Positions 35,564-43,996 of a DNA stretch of 64,000 nt are shown here, one piece after another. The stretch spans positions 12,735 through 76,734 of the forward strand of contig JBAWVS010000005.1 of the NCBI GenBank assembly GCA_037147175.1. The letters are read 5' to 3'. This stretch comes from a bacterium (GTDB taxonomy: Bacteria > Cyanobacteriota > Vampirovibrionia > Gastranaerophilales > UBA9971). The translations under genes were made by a program, and so were the position numbers. How positions within the stretch are numbered: position 1 is the stretch's first letter; every line of letters starts with the position of its first letter. Below the pieces are notes generated by a model that saw nothing but the letters and a program-made list of their open reading frames with translations, did no database searches and was not told the origin of the DNA.

Positions 35564-36496
35564 ATAATTTTCAATTATTTCAAGTTTAAAATCGTAAGAA
35601 TCAAAGCTATATTTTACTCCCAGAGGCAAAGTTGTTTTTTGTTTACTGTGTGAAGCATTGAAACCATATCCGATGGGGATATTTAAACCTTTAGTAAGCT
35701 CTTTTATGATGTTAACGGGTGTTAATTTATTACTATCAGCTGTTTCTGTTTCAATAATTGATGTAAATTCCGCAAACAAAATTCCTGATACTTTTTCAAA
35801 AATTCCTGCAAGCTTTAGCTGCATAAGCATTCGGTCAATTTTATAAAGAGGTTCGCCTATATCTTCAAGCAGAAGAATTTTTCCTTGAAGTTCCGGAAAA
35901 TATGGTGTACCCAGCAATCCGCACAAAATAGTCAAATTTCCGCCCATTAGTTCACCTTGAGTTTTTCCCGCAATAATACATTCGTAATTCAATTTATTTT
36001 CAAATTTGTATGGAATTTTTGCTTTTCCTTCAATAATTTTTTGGAAATTTTCTTCTGTGTATTTATTTATTTCTTCCACCCCGAAATCAGAAAGGGCAAG
36101 AGGTCCATGAAAAGCTACTATTCCTGATTTTTTAACAAAATTATTCAATAAAGCAGTTATATCACTGTAACCCACAAAAATTTTAGGATTGTTTTTTATT
36201 ATTTCCCAATCAATTTTTTCCAGAAGCCTGAAAGTCCCATAACCGCCCCGTGAGCAAATTATGGCTTTAATTTCATCATCTTTAAAGAAATTTATAAGAT
36301 CAGAGAGTCTGTCAGCATCTTTTCCCGCAAGATAAGAGTTTTTGTTATCTGCATGAAAAGCTATTTTAACTTTATAGCCTTTGTTTTCAAAATATTTTTT
36401 GGCAAAGTCCCATGACTTCTCATCTTTTACAGCTCCGGCAGGGGAAATTATCCCTATCGTGTCGCCTTTTTTTAATTTTTTCGGAAGTATCGGCAT
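35555..36496 (-). CDS. S66 family LD-carboxypeptidase
   Basis: A serine peptidase of 313 residues that trims the terminal D-alanine from murein tetrapeptides during peptidoglycan recycling (LdcA), or relatives that cleave microcin C-type compounds (MccF). The nucleophile Ser lies in IICSRGGYGTFRLLE, a Glu in LLLEDIGEPLYKIDRML, and the His in GYGFNASHSKQKTTLPLG, the S66 triad. The frame continues upstream to 36562, but those 22 residues (MKCLMLFSIEDTFWVRIN and so on) are outside the family. ATG 36496 has GGA at about 8 bases and gives the usual length. Confidence 0.88.
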   Translation of the reverse strand: MPILPKKLKKGDTIGIISPAGAVKDEKSWDFAKKYFENKGYKVKIAFHADNKNSYLAGKDADRLSDLINFFKDDEIKAIICSRGGYGTFRLLEKIDWEIIKNNPKIFVGYSDITALLNNFVKKSGIVAFHGPLALSDFGVEEINKYTEENFQKIIEGKAKIPYKFENKLNYECIIAGKTQGELMGGNLTILCGLLGTPYFPELQGKILLLEDIGEPLYKIDRMLMQLKLAGIFEKVSGILFAEFTSIIETETADSNKLTPVNIIKELTKGLNIPIGYGFNASHSKQKTTLPLGVKYSFDSYDFKLEIIENYLT

Positions 36497-36717
36497 GAAT
36501 TTTTCCAAATTTATTCTTACCCAAAAAGTGTCTTCTATGCTAAAAAGCATCAAACATTTCATATGCTGATTTCTTTTTTAAAGCACTATATAAAATTTTA
36601 ACAGGAAGAAATTTTAATATATATAGAATTAAATTTATAAAGCGAACATAGACAAAAAATTTATATGTTTTGTTTCTGTGATAGAATAAATAAAAATTTA
36701 TAAAAGGAGAAATAGTT

Positions 36718-37353
36718 ATGTCTAAAAAAGAATATTTGGCAAAAATTTTTGTTGTGTTTGGGATTACAACCCTGATTACGTGGATTGTTAATTTTATTAT
36801 TTTAATAATTCCTTTTCAATTTAAGATTGCAAAGTGGGTATATTTGTTTTCTCAAGAAGTATCAGAAAGAAGTATCTTTCCTCTTTTAGGTCTTTTAGCC
36901 GTAGTTGGAGGAACTTATCTTTGCAATTCCGCTAAAGAATCCAAATGCAGATGTGCAGTCTGGGCAGAAAGAGTGTCCGCGGTGCTAAGTATATTTTTCT
37001 TTGCAGGACTTGTAACTATAGCAGTTGTTTACAGTCTTTCCGTAAGACCTCTTTTGGCTGATGTCAAAACACAAATTTTAGGTGAAGCAGATAAAGTAAA
37101 ATCTCAAATAGTGATGATGGCTCAATCAAATCCAAGCATCAAACAAGAAAATATACAGAATGGACTGCAGGATTTAGAAAAAAGAGTTGGGATGGAGCTT
37201 GCGGGCGCAAAAAATGATATCATTACAAACAGTGTTAAAATTATTTTTGATCTTCTTGCTTTTGCTCTGGCATATTTAATATTGGCTGTTCTTCTTATTA
37301 AAATGTCCCTGCTAAAAGAGACTAAAGTAAAAACTGAAAGTTGTTTATTTTAA
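36718..37353 (+). CDS. four-helix membrane protein, unknown function
   Basis: A 211-residue protein with predicted membrane helices at about 9-32, 48-66, 86-106 and 172-196. An amphipathic, coiled-coil-like periplasmic segment (about 113-165) contains KTQILGEADKVKSQIVMMAQ. The layout, three helices then an extracytoplasmic helical stretch then a last helix, recalls the HpsJ-like membrane proteins of Cyanobacteria, but I cannot confirm the match by eye. It has an excellent ribosome site (AAAGGAG) eight bases before ATG. It ends one base from the convergent metallopeptidase, with no room for a terminator. Confidence 0.7.
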   Translation: MSKKEYLAKIFVVFGITTLITWIVNFIILIIPFQFKIAKWVYLFSQEVSERSIFPLLGLLAVVGGTYLCNSAKESKCRCAVWAERVSAVLSIFFFAGLVTIAVVYSLSVRPLLADVKTQILGEADKVKSQIVMMAQSNPSIKQENIQNGLQDLEKRVGMELAGAKNDIITNSVKIIFDLLAFALAYLILAVLLIKMSLLKETKVKTESCLF

Positions 37354-37354
37354 A

Positions 37355-39115
37355 TTAATTAGGCAGAGTTTCAAGCTGCCCGTATTTTTTAGTGCAGTCT
37401 TTTATAAAATCATAAAGTTCGGGATCTTTACGTTTTAAAACCGATCTGGTATTTGCTTCAGGAGATTCGTAATTATCACTGTCGATTAACTTAACATGGG
37501 GTTTATAAATTGATATATAGGCTTCATAGCCCTGAGCAAAATATTCATGGCAGTTCAAAGCTGCATAGCTGTCGAGGCATTTATTTTCTTTTTTAGCCTT
37601 ATTATAAAGTTCTTCTAATCCGGCACAATCTTTTTTATCCAGTATATAGTCATGAAGATTATGTTTAAATTCATGTGCAACAGCATTATCTGATCTTTTA
37701 AGTAAAGTATTATTTATTACGGATGTATTACTGCCACAGGAGCCTTTAACTGACTCCCAAAAACGGCCGTTCCCTGTTCTTTTTCCTGTAAGATATTTTT
37801 TTATACCGGTAATAATGTCATTTGTAATAAAAAATTTTGCGCCCATTGCGGTCATTTCTTTTAAAGCGCCATGATAAGGAATAAGCGCCTCGTCTATACG
37901 ATTTTTTTGTTTTGGATTCAAGTCTTCAATCCCATTAATATACTGGGCTCTTAATTTTTTATAATCTTTACGTTCTGACTTATCAAGAATTTGTTTATTT
38001 AAAAAACGATCTTCCTGATTAAAATGCCCCTGAGCTTTTTGCAGCAAAATATAAGCAGCATCATTAAGAGGAGAATCTGATTTGCTTATTTTTTCAAGAG
38101 TTGTTTTTATTTCATTTGGATGTTTTCTTAAGTAAAGTGTAAAAGAATGAAGCGCCATTTCTTTTAATTCAAGGTCTTTGTCTGTATTTGACGGAGACTT
38201 TATTATTCCTGATAAAAGCTTATAGCTTTCTTCAGTTTTTACCCTGCCTGCACACCAAACCGCTGCAATTTTTAAAGAATGTTCAGATTTTTCATTTTTT
38301 AAAATTTCGGGGACGATTGTTTGTAATTGCAGATCACGAATTTTGCCGAGATTTATTAAAGCAGTTCTTTTATCTGTTTTAGAAGTCGTGTCTTTAATAC
38401 TTTTTTGAACTTCCTGAAAAGCAGGATTCTCTTCAGGAATAATTCTTATCAAAAGGTCTAAAGCACTTTTTTTGCAATCATCGGAATATTTTTCTTTAAG
38501 AATATCAAATAATAATTTTTGGGTTTTTTCTTTTGAGTTTGCGTCCAGATTGTCATAAATCAAATTTAACATGTAAATAGAGTTTAGTTTTATTCTTTTA
38601 GCAAAAAAAGAATTATCGGGAGTTTTTTTAATAATTTTTTCGATTAAAGGAAAGTGGGAAGAAAGATCGCCTAAAGGGATTTTTATCGTTTTTAACATTA
38701 TGTAGTGGCTAAAAAGCCCATATAAAGCGCACTCACGAAGTTTTGCTATGCATTCTTCTTTGTTTTCAGGTACAGGTTTCATTGCAGATGTCATTAAAGC
38801 ACGATTTATATATCGTGCAGGATTTTCGGCTTCCTGCCAGAGTATTTTTTCTTCAAACTTTAACAAATTGTGTTTATCTTTAACGTTTTCGCTTTGTTTC
38901 ACTGTTTCCGCAAGTTTATTTAATGTTTGTATATCTTCCATATCTTCTATAAAATTTAAGGGAGATGTGTCAAATTTGTCTATTGCTTGAGTTCCGCTAA
39001 ATGACAATCCTGAAAATTTATTTTTAAGCAAACCGTAATTTTCATTGCGAGGGTTCCATGCAAGAGGCAATTTTGCAAGTTTATTATAAAAAATTAAATT
39101 GTTTTGAATCTGCAT
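37355..39115 (-). CDS. large helical-repeat protein with C-terminal HExxH metallopeptidase domain
   Basis: A 586-residue protein with two parts. Residues about 60-370 are a run of alpha-helical HEAT/ARM-like repeats (for example KIAAVWCAGRVKTEESYKLL). The C-terminal domain has the zinc motif HEFKH (H481, E482, H485) and, 43 residues after the first His, HEYFAQGYEAY with E524. This order, HExxH then a distant Glu in an E-(Y/F)-F-A block, is that of the anthrax lethal factor/Zmp1-like (ATLF) metallopeptidases, where the Glu is the third zinc ligand. No signal peptide is present. Instead the polar N-terminus ends in FSGLSFSGTQ (residues 34-43), the F-x-G motif shared with other proteins here. 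Function unknown; a secreted or host-directed protease is a possibility. Confidence 0.72.
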   Translation of the reverse strand: MQIQNNLIFYNKLAKLPLAWNPRNENYGLLKNKFSGLSFSGTQAIDKFDTSPLNFIEDMEDIQTLNKLAETVKQSENVKDKHNLLKFEEKILWQEAENPARYINRALMTSAMKPVPENKEECIAKLRECALYGLFSHYIMLKTIKIPLGDLSSHFPLIEKIIKKTPDNSFFAKRIKLNSIYMLNLIYDNLDANSKEKTQKLLFDILKEKYSDDCKKSALDLLIRIIPEENPAFQEVQKSIKDTTSKTDKRTALINLGKIRDLQLQTIVPEILKNEKSEHSLKIAAVWCAGRVKTEESYKLLSGIIKSPSNTDKDLELKEMALHSFTLYLRKHPNEIKTTLEKISKSDSPLNDAAYILLQKAQGHFNQEDRFLNKQILDKSERKDYKKLRAQYINGIEDLNPKQKNRIDEALIPYHGALKEMTAMGAKFFITNDIITGIKKYLTGKRTGNGRFWESVKGSCGSNTSVINNTLLKRSDNAVAHEFKHNLHDYILDKKDCAGLEELYNKAKKENKCLDSYAALNCHEYFAQGYEAYISIYKPHVKLIDSDNYESPEANTRSVLKRKDPELYDFIKDCTKKYGQLETLPN

Positions 39116-39413
39116 TTGTTAATTCTTTACTTTTATAAAATGTTTCTGTTTTTTTAAAACAGCTGAATTTAAAAAAATGCTTGTAAAAAATGCGAAAAAC
39201 CTCATGATTTAGTGAAAACAGCCTTCGATAGTTATGAAAACCAACTTAATATTTCTTTAAAAATACTATTTGCCTGAAAATCAAGGCTTTTTGTTTGAGA
39301 TTCTACCCTATTTGAATTAACAACTTAAAATCCCATAGTCTTTTTATAGGATGGTTTACACCTGCCAGAGTGTTTTAAACTCATCCCTCGGAGGATGTCT
39401 TAAAAAATTAAAT
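39116..39413. other. non-coding region with hairpins, possible small RNA
   Basis: About 300 bases without a convincing gene. A perfect stem-loop CTGTTTT/AAAACAG lies at 39146-39162. A terminator-like hairpin (GCCT/AGGC at 39272-39287, then TTTTTGTTT) is on the plus strand, although no plus-strand gene precedes it. Two further small hairpins (GAGT/ACTC and CATCC/GGATG) lie at about 39370-39400. The arrangement fits a short plus-strand RNA or an attenuated leader, but no RNA family is recognised. Confidence 0.35.
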
Positions 39414-39698
39414 ATGGCAAACTTAATCTATACAAAGAAAAATTTTTCTTTTAAGGGGGAATGCCTTATTCAAAGGCATTATATGGCATGTATAAATATT
39501 ATTATTACCGGGGGAAGTAGTTTTTTTATGAACACAAACGAAGAGTGTCTGCTTTTATTTTTAAAAAATCCTGGAAGAATTGATAAAACAACCAGCGAAT
39601 TAAAAAACTTTATTTTTTCAAGAAATGATAATATTATTAGTAGGGAGTTTGCTGTGACAAAAACCAGTAACCCTATTAATGCCAAATGGATCAGATAA
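39414..39698 (+). CDS. possible 94-residue protein with FSFKG motif
   Basis: An open frame beginning MANLIYTKKNFSFKGECL and ending AKWIR. The early NFSFKGE resembles the N-terminal motif of several other proteins in the window, which is the main reason to think it real. The frame opens further upstream at 39351. Ribosome sites are poor at both starts; a GGGGGA stands before a later ATG (39529), which would give a 56-residue product. There is no recognisable domain. It sits in the long leader before the diguanylate cyclase gene. Confidence 0.3.
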   Translation: MANLIYTKKNFSFKGECLIQRHYMACINIIITGGSSFFMNTNEECLLLFLKNPGRIDKTTSELKNFIFSRNDNIISREFAVTKTSNPINAKWIR

Positions 39699-39720
39699 AA
39701 AACAAAAAACTGCTTATAAA

Positions 39721-39776
39721 AAAATTCCTCTCATGGCGCCGATAGGACTATTGTCGGAGCAGAGAGGAAAATTTTG
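39721..39776 (+). promoter_or_regulatory. structured leader hairpin before the diguanylate cyclase gene
   Basis: CCTCTC (39727-39732) pairs with GAGAGG (39762-39767), extended outward by A/T pairs. Inside, GC pairs with GC and CCGA (39739-39742) with TCGG (39754-39757) around a central loop. The result is a 50-base imperfect stem ending about 20 bases before ATG 39794. It has no T-run. It does not match the c-di-GMP-I riboswitch consensus that I know. Confidence 0.45.
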
Positions 39777-39793
39777 TTAATTGAGGAATAAAA

Positions 39794-41656
39794 ATGGAAA
39801 AATTAAAAATTTTTTGGGATAAAAAATTATTCAGACAAAGTTCATATTTTGTATTTGTTATTTTAACTATATTTTTTCTAAATTTTCTGGCTAATAAAGT
39901 TTTTGATATCGGAAAACTGCTTGAAGCTTATGAGTTGAAGACTTATGATCTCAGGCTTCAAATGACAAGAAAAACAAAAAAAATTAATCCTAAAATTGTT
40001 ATTCTGAGTATAGACAACGTAAGCCTGGAAATTCTGGAAGAAGACTTGGGGCGTTGGCCGTGGAGCAGGGATGTTTATACTGATACAATAAATTATCTTG
40101 AAAAAGGCGATGTAGGCCTTTTGGATTTTGATATGATGTTTGTAGGCTACCAGAAGGGCTTTAGAGATAAAGACATTGAATTTGCAAACACAATAGCAAA
40201 ACATAATAATGTATACGTTTCCATGAGTTTTGAGGACAGGAGTGGAGTGAAAAACACGCCTGATTTGCCTGTTTCATTGAAAGCGGATTTGGAAAATCAC
40301 AGTAAAACTATAAATTTTCAAGATTCCGGTATTAATTATTACCCTATTTTAATTTTAGACAGGCTAATTAACAGCACCAAAAATATAGGAATTATAAATT
40401 TCAAAAGGGATGAAGAAGATAAAATTGCCCGCAGAAGTCCTACTTTTCTAAAATATAAAGAAAATTATTATCCTTATATGGCTTTTAAATTAGCATTAGA
40501 TTATATAAAAAAACATGAAAAAGTTAAATCGGATAAGTTTGTAATTAACGAAAAAAATCAAATTTTATTCGGCAACAGAAACATTCAGCTTGATGATAAA
40601 GGTTCTATGATTATTAATTGGTACGGTCGTGAGCATTCTTTTGAATATATTCCTTTTTGGAAAGTTTATAAATCAATAGAAAATGAAAAAAAAGGATTGC
40701 CGCCGATAATACCAAAAGATTATTTCAAAGACAAAGTTGTTTTTGTCGGGGCAACCGCCATTTCTTTATTTGACCTGAAAAGCACACCGTTAAGCAGTGT
40801 TTATCCCGGTGTTGAAATACAGGCAACTGTTTTAAACAATATACTTGATAATAATCCTATAAAAAGAGCTTCAGATAATATCAATATTGGAATTTGTCTC
40901 TTACTGGGGCTTTTAATAGCGATAGCTGTCATAAAAATCCGACAGCCCCTTATCTCAACCCTTATTTCTATAATGGTTTTGTCTTCTTATATCGGTTTTG
41001 CTTCCTATATGCTTAATGAGCATAATTTATGGCTTGATGTGTTGCCGCAGGCTGTTTTTGTAATACTTGCTTTTACATTTATGTTTATTATCAAATATGT
41101 CCTTAAATCAAAAGATTTTGATTACACTTATAAACTTGCAACCACTGACGGACTTACAAATCTGTACAATCACAGGTATTTTCAGGAACATTTGACAAAA
41201 TGTATGAAAAAAGCTGATAAAAACAACACCCGTTTTGCTTTAGTCCTTATAGATATTGACCATTTCAAAAAATTTAACGACACTTACGGACACCAGGCAG
41301 GAGATGAGGTTTTAAGACAGGTTGGACAGACACTTAGAAAAGCCGTTAAGGCTCGTGATCTTGTCGCAAGGTATGGCGGAGAAGAAATGGTGATTATTCT
41401 CGACAACGCACATACCGAAGCTGCGTTAAAAGCGGCAAACAGAATTTGTCAAACAATCGCGGAAAAAAAATTCGAGCTTGCGGAAAAGCTTACTGTTACT
41501 GTAACAATAAGCTTAGGAGTTTCTGTTTATCCTATTGACGGAAAAAATTCGACCGAACTTATAGAATTTGCCGATCAGGGGCTTTATAGAGCCAAACATA
41601 ACGGACGTAATCAGGTCGGCTCCATCCCCGAAATTAAAATTATTGTCGCAGAATAA
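39794..41656 (+). CDS. CHASE2-GGDEF diguanylate cyclase
   Basis: A 620-residue membrane protein that should make the second messenger cyclic di-GMP. A first membrane helix (about 17-36) precedes a periplasmic CHASE2 sensor domain (about 40-345, with LSIDNVSLEILEEDLGRWPW near its start). Three closely spaced helices (about 358-435) follow, and then a cytoplasmic GGDEF domain opening TDGLTNLYNHRYFQEHL. The active site is RYGGEEM (G527-M531), intact for catalysis. The product-inhibition site, normally R-x-x-D five residues before, reads K-A-R-D, so feedback inhibition may be lost. It has GAGGAA before ATG. It ends four bases from the convergent methyltransferase. Confidence 0.93.
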   Translation: MEKLKIFWDKKLFRQSSYFVFVILTIFFLNFLANKVFDIGKLLEAYELKTYDLRLQMTRKTKKINPKIVILSIDNVSLEILEEDLGRWPWSRDVYTDTINYLEKGDVGLLDFDMMFVGYQKGFRDKDIEFANTIAKHNNVYVSMSFEDRSGVKNTPDLPVSLKADLENHSKTINFQDSGINYYPILILDRLINSTKNIGIINFKRDEEDKIARRSPTFLKYKENYYPYMAFKLALDYIKKHEKVKSDKFVINEKNQILFGNRNIQLDDKGSMIINWYGREHSFEYIPFWKVYKSIENEKKGLPPIIPKDYFKDKVVFVGATAISLFDLKSTPLSSVYPGVEIQATVLNNILDNNPIKRASDNINIGICLLLGLLIAIAVIKIRQPLISTLISIMVLSSYIGFASYMLNEHNLWLDVLPQAVFVILAFTFMFIIKYVLKSKDFDYTYKLATTDGLTNLYNHRYFQEHLTKCMKKADKNNTRFALVLIDIDHFKKFNDTYGHQAGDEVLRQVGQTLRKAVKARDLVARYGGEEMVIILDNAHTEAALKAANRICQTIAEKKFELAEKLTVTVTISLGVSVYPIDGKNSTELIEFADQGLYRAKHNGRNQVGSIPEIKIIVAE

Positions 41657-41660
41657 TTTA

Positions 41661-42542
41661 TTAGGAGAGTTTTTCTGCGTAAATATATGCTGTTGGCGAA
41701 TTTATGGTTATTGTTCTTCCGTCTAAATCCTGTTTTAATCTTTCAATAAATTCATTTACTTCATTTTCTGAAAAATATTGAAGATATTTTTCTTTTACTG
41801 TAGGTTTCCCCGGACTTGGAGGGGTGTTAAGCCATGGCTCAATCATTTCTTTAGAAACAGGATAAGTTGAATACTGAACAACTATCTCTATGTTTATATT
41901 TTTAAAACCGGCTTTTTCAAAGTCTTTTTTCAATGAATGTTCATCAAAGTTCATAAGCGGGTCATTTTCATCAGAAACCATTTTATCTTCAGCTTCTTTC
42001 AGTTCCTGATAATTAGGATAATTTTCGGGAGTCATAAGCTCATAATATTTAGTATTTTTGCTTATAATAGGCTCAAAAACAGAAACTCTTCCTCCTTGTT
42101 TTAATATCCTGAAAAATTCATTTATTGCTTTAAATTTATCAAGAATATGAACCATTACTGATCTCATAACAACTACGTCAATGCAATTTTCAGGAAGCTT
42201 TGTATCAGAAGCATCTGTCTGAATAAAATCCATTTCTTTTTCCATTCCACAGGCTTTTGCAATTTTAAAACATTCTTCAACACAATCATTAAAGGCATCA
42301 GAGGCGATAACCCTTCCTGAACCGTCCATTTCTTTGAGCCTTTCATAAGCTCCGAAAGAAAGGAGCCCGTTTCCTGTGCCTATATCGATAAGAATATCGT
42401 CAGGTTTCAAATTGGCTCTGTCAAGGACTTTATCTCTTACCTGACATAGCCATAAAAGCGTTTGCTGTTTTTGTTCTTCAGACATATATGAAAATCTTGA
42501 ATTTTTCAGCCATTCTGTCCATGTTTTTACCAGTTCAGACAT
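41661..42542 (-). CDS. class I SAM-dependent methyltransferase
   Basis: A 293-residue enzyme with the AdoMet-binding motif I in DDILIDIGTGNGLLSFGAY, the acidic motif II near GRVIASDAFND, and motif III MDFIQTDASDTKLPENCIDV, followed by FRILKQGGRVSVFEPI. This is the ubiquinone/arsenite-type methyltransferase fold. The substrate is unknown; the insertion between the core and the C-terminal SPGKPTVKEKYLQYF region gives no clue. It stands alone, with over 200 bases of AT-rich sequence upstream. Confidence 0.82.
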   Translation of the reverse strand: MSELVKTWTEWLKNSRFSYMSEEQKQQTLLWLCQVRDKVLDRANLKPDDILIDIGTGNGLLSFGAYERLKEMDGSGRVIASDAFNDCVEECFKIAKACGMEKEMDFIQTDASDTKLPENCIDVVVMRSVMVHILDKFKAINEFFRILKQGGRVSVFEPIISKNTKYYELMTPENYPNYQELKEAEDKMVSDENDPLMNFDEHSLKKDFEKAGFKNINIEIVVQYSTYPVSKEMIEPWLNTPPSPGKPTVKEKYLQYFSENEVNEFIERLKQDLDGRTITINSPTAYIYAEKLS

Positions 42543-42779
42543 TTATCTTCCCTTTTATAAATTAAAACTGTAATCGCTTTGTTATTAAAGACATCATAAT
42601 ATAATAAAGAAGAAAAGCTTTTAAAATTAATCAATATAATACAACCAAAGTATTTTACAAAAAAATCTATAATTCAAAGTAGAAATATGTTGAAAAAAGC
42701 TTTATACTTTATAATTACATGATATAGTTTATCAATTGGCTGATGAAAATTAAATGACAAACTTATAGGGGAAAAATAA

Positions 42780-43142
42780 ATGGATTCTCAACGCCGCTGG
42801 TATGATAATGACCCAACTTTGAGTGAAGCAATGGAATTATTATCCATGTCTCCTGATGATTCAAAAGATATGGCTGCTGATTTTATTTTAAAACTTCAGG
42901 AGGTTATAGCCTCAGATATTATAGAAAAAGTTTATCAAACAGTAAAAAGATACGAAGGCAAAGGCACCAGGTGGTATGACAGCGATCCTGTAATGCTTAA
43001 AGCTATAGAATTATTAAGAGTTGCGCCTCTGAATATTCAAAAAGCCGCTGCTAAAAAACTTTTAAAAGCTCTTTCTTCCCAAGAACTTGATGAACTTCAA
43101 AAAGAATTTGATATTATTGATTCACAAGATATTGAAGCTTAA
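42780..43142 (+). CDS. small protein with tandem RWYD(N/S)DP repeat, unknown function
   Basis: A soluble protein of 120 residues made of two copies of one unit about 58 residues long. RWYDNDPTLSEAMELLSMSP (residues 6-25) is repeated as RWYDSDPVMLKAIELLRVAP (64-83), each followed by an amphipathic helix. I recognise no family. It has AGGGGAAA before its ATG and ends 14 bases before folE2, so it is probably co-transcribed with it. The conserved Trp-Tyr-Asp and Asp-Pro suggest a binding surface. Function not assignable. Confidence 0.75.
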   Translation: MDSQRRWYDNDPTLSEAMELLSMSPDDSKDMAADFILKLQEVIASDIIEKVYQTVKRYEGKGTRWYDSDPVMLKAIELLRVAPLNIQKAAAKKLLKALSSQELDELQKEFDIIDSQDIEA

Positions 43143-43156
43143 ATAAGAAATAAATA

Positions 43157-43996
43157 ATGACATATTCAGAACTTAAAGACATCCAAAACTCAAAAGACCA
43201 TAGGGGTATTGATATTCAGAGTGTTGGTGTCAGGAATGTCGAAGTTCCTTTAATTATCCAGAGAAAGAACGACTGCGAATCAGGAGTGAATACAGAAACA
43301 AATTCATTCCCGAAAGAACAGGTTGTAAGCGCAAAAGCAAAAATGAGTGTATCTCTCCCTAAAGAATATAGGGGTACTCACATGTCCCGTTTTATTGAAA
43401 TTCTTTGCGAATGGGGGCAAAGAAATCTTCTTGGAGTCGATATAGAAGGTTGTCTTCAGGAAATGAAAGCCCGACTCGAAGCAAAAAGCGCAAAAGTTAA
43501 ATTTGAATTTAAATATTTTATAGATAAACAGGCTCCTTTAAGTAAACTTTCCAGTCCGATGGGCTATAAATGCTCTTTTGAGGGTATTTTAAACGAGCAT
43601 GACTATAAATTTATTTTAGGGGTTTCCGTTCCTGTAACCACGCTTTGCCCTTGCAGCAAAGAAATTTCTGATTACGGAGCTCATAACCAGAGAACCATAG
43701 TAAAAGCCAGAATCAGCTATGATCCAAATAAAATTATATGGCTCGAAGATCTTATAGAATTAATAGAAAAATGCGGAAGTTGCCCTATTTATCCGCTTTT
43801 AAAACGTGAAGACGAAAAATTTGTAACAGAACAGGCTTATAATAATCCTAAATTCATTGAGGACATCTTGAGAGACGTTATTTCTGAAATCAGAAAGCTT
43901 CCCGAGGTTACATGGTTTGAGATTGATTGCGAGGCTCATGAAAGTATTCACAACCATTCTGCCTGGGCTCACCATGAGGAAAGCCTCTCAGGTTAA
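43157..43996 (+). CDS. folE2: GTP cyclohydrolase FolE2 (type IB)
   Basis: This enzyme makes 7,8-dihydroneopterin triphosphate from GTP, the first step to folate and queuosine. The 279-residue protein matches the type IB family: DIQSVGVRNVEVPLIIQRK at the start, MSVSLPKEYRGTHMSRFIE, the metal-binding Cys in VTTLCPCSKEISDYGAHNQR, and the closing WFEIDCEAHESIHNHSAWAH. Type IB enzymes can use metals other than zinc and often serve under zinc limitation. Whether a type IA FolE also exists is unknown here. It overlaps the convergent downstream gene by four bases. Confidence 0.94.
   Translation: MTYSELKDIQNSKDHRGIDIQSVGVRNVEVPLIIQRKNDCESGVNTETNSFPKEQVVSAKAKMSVSLPKEYRGTHMSRFIEILCEWGQRNLLGVDIEGCLQEMKARLEAKSAKVKFEFKYFIDKQAPLSKLSSPMGYKCSFEGILNEHDYKFILGVSVPVTTLCPCSKEISDYGAHNQRTIVKARISYDPNKIIWLEDLIELIEKCGSCPIYPLLKREDEKFVTEQAYNNPKFIEDILRDVISEIRKLPEVTWFEIDCEAHESIHNHSAWAHHEESLSG

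Noticed and set aside
39721-39793. c-di-GMP riboswitch before the diguanylate cyclase gene
   Set aside because: The stem does not contain the conserved GEMM elements (for example the GACGCAAAGCC-like core), so only a generic structured leader is claimed.
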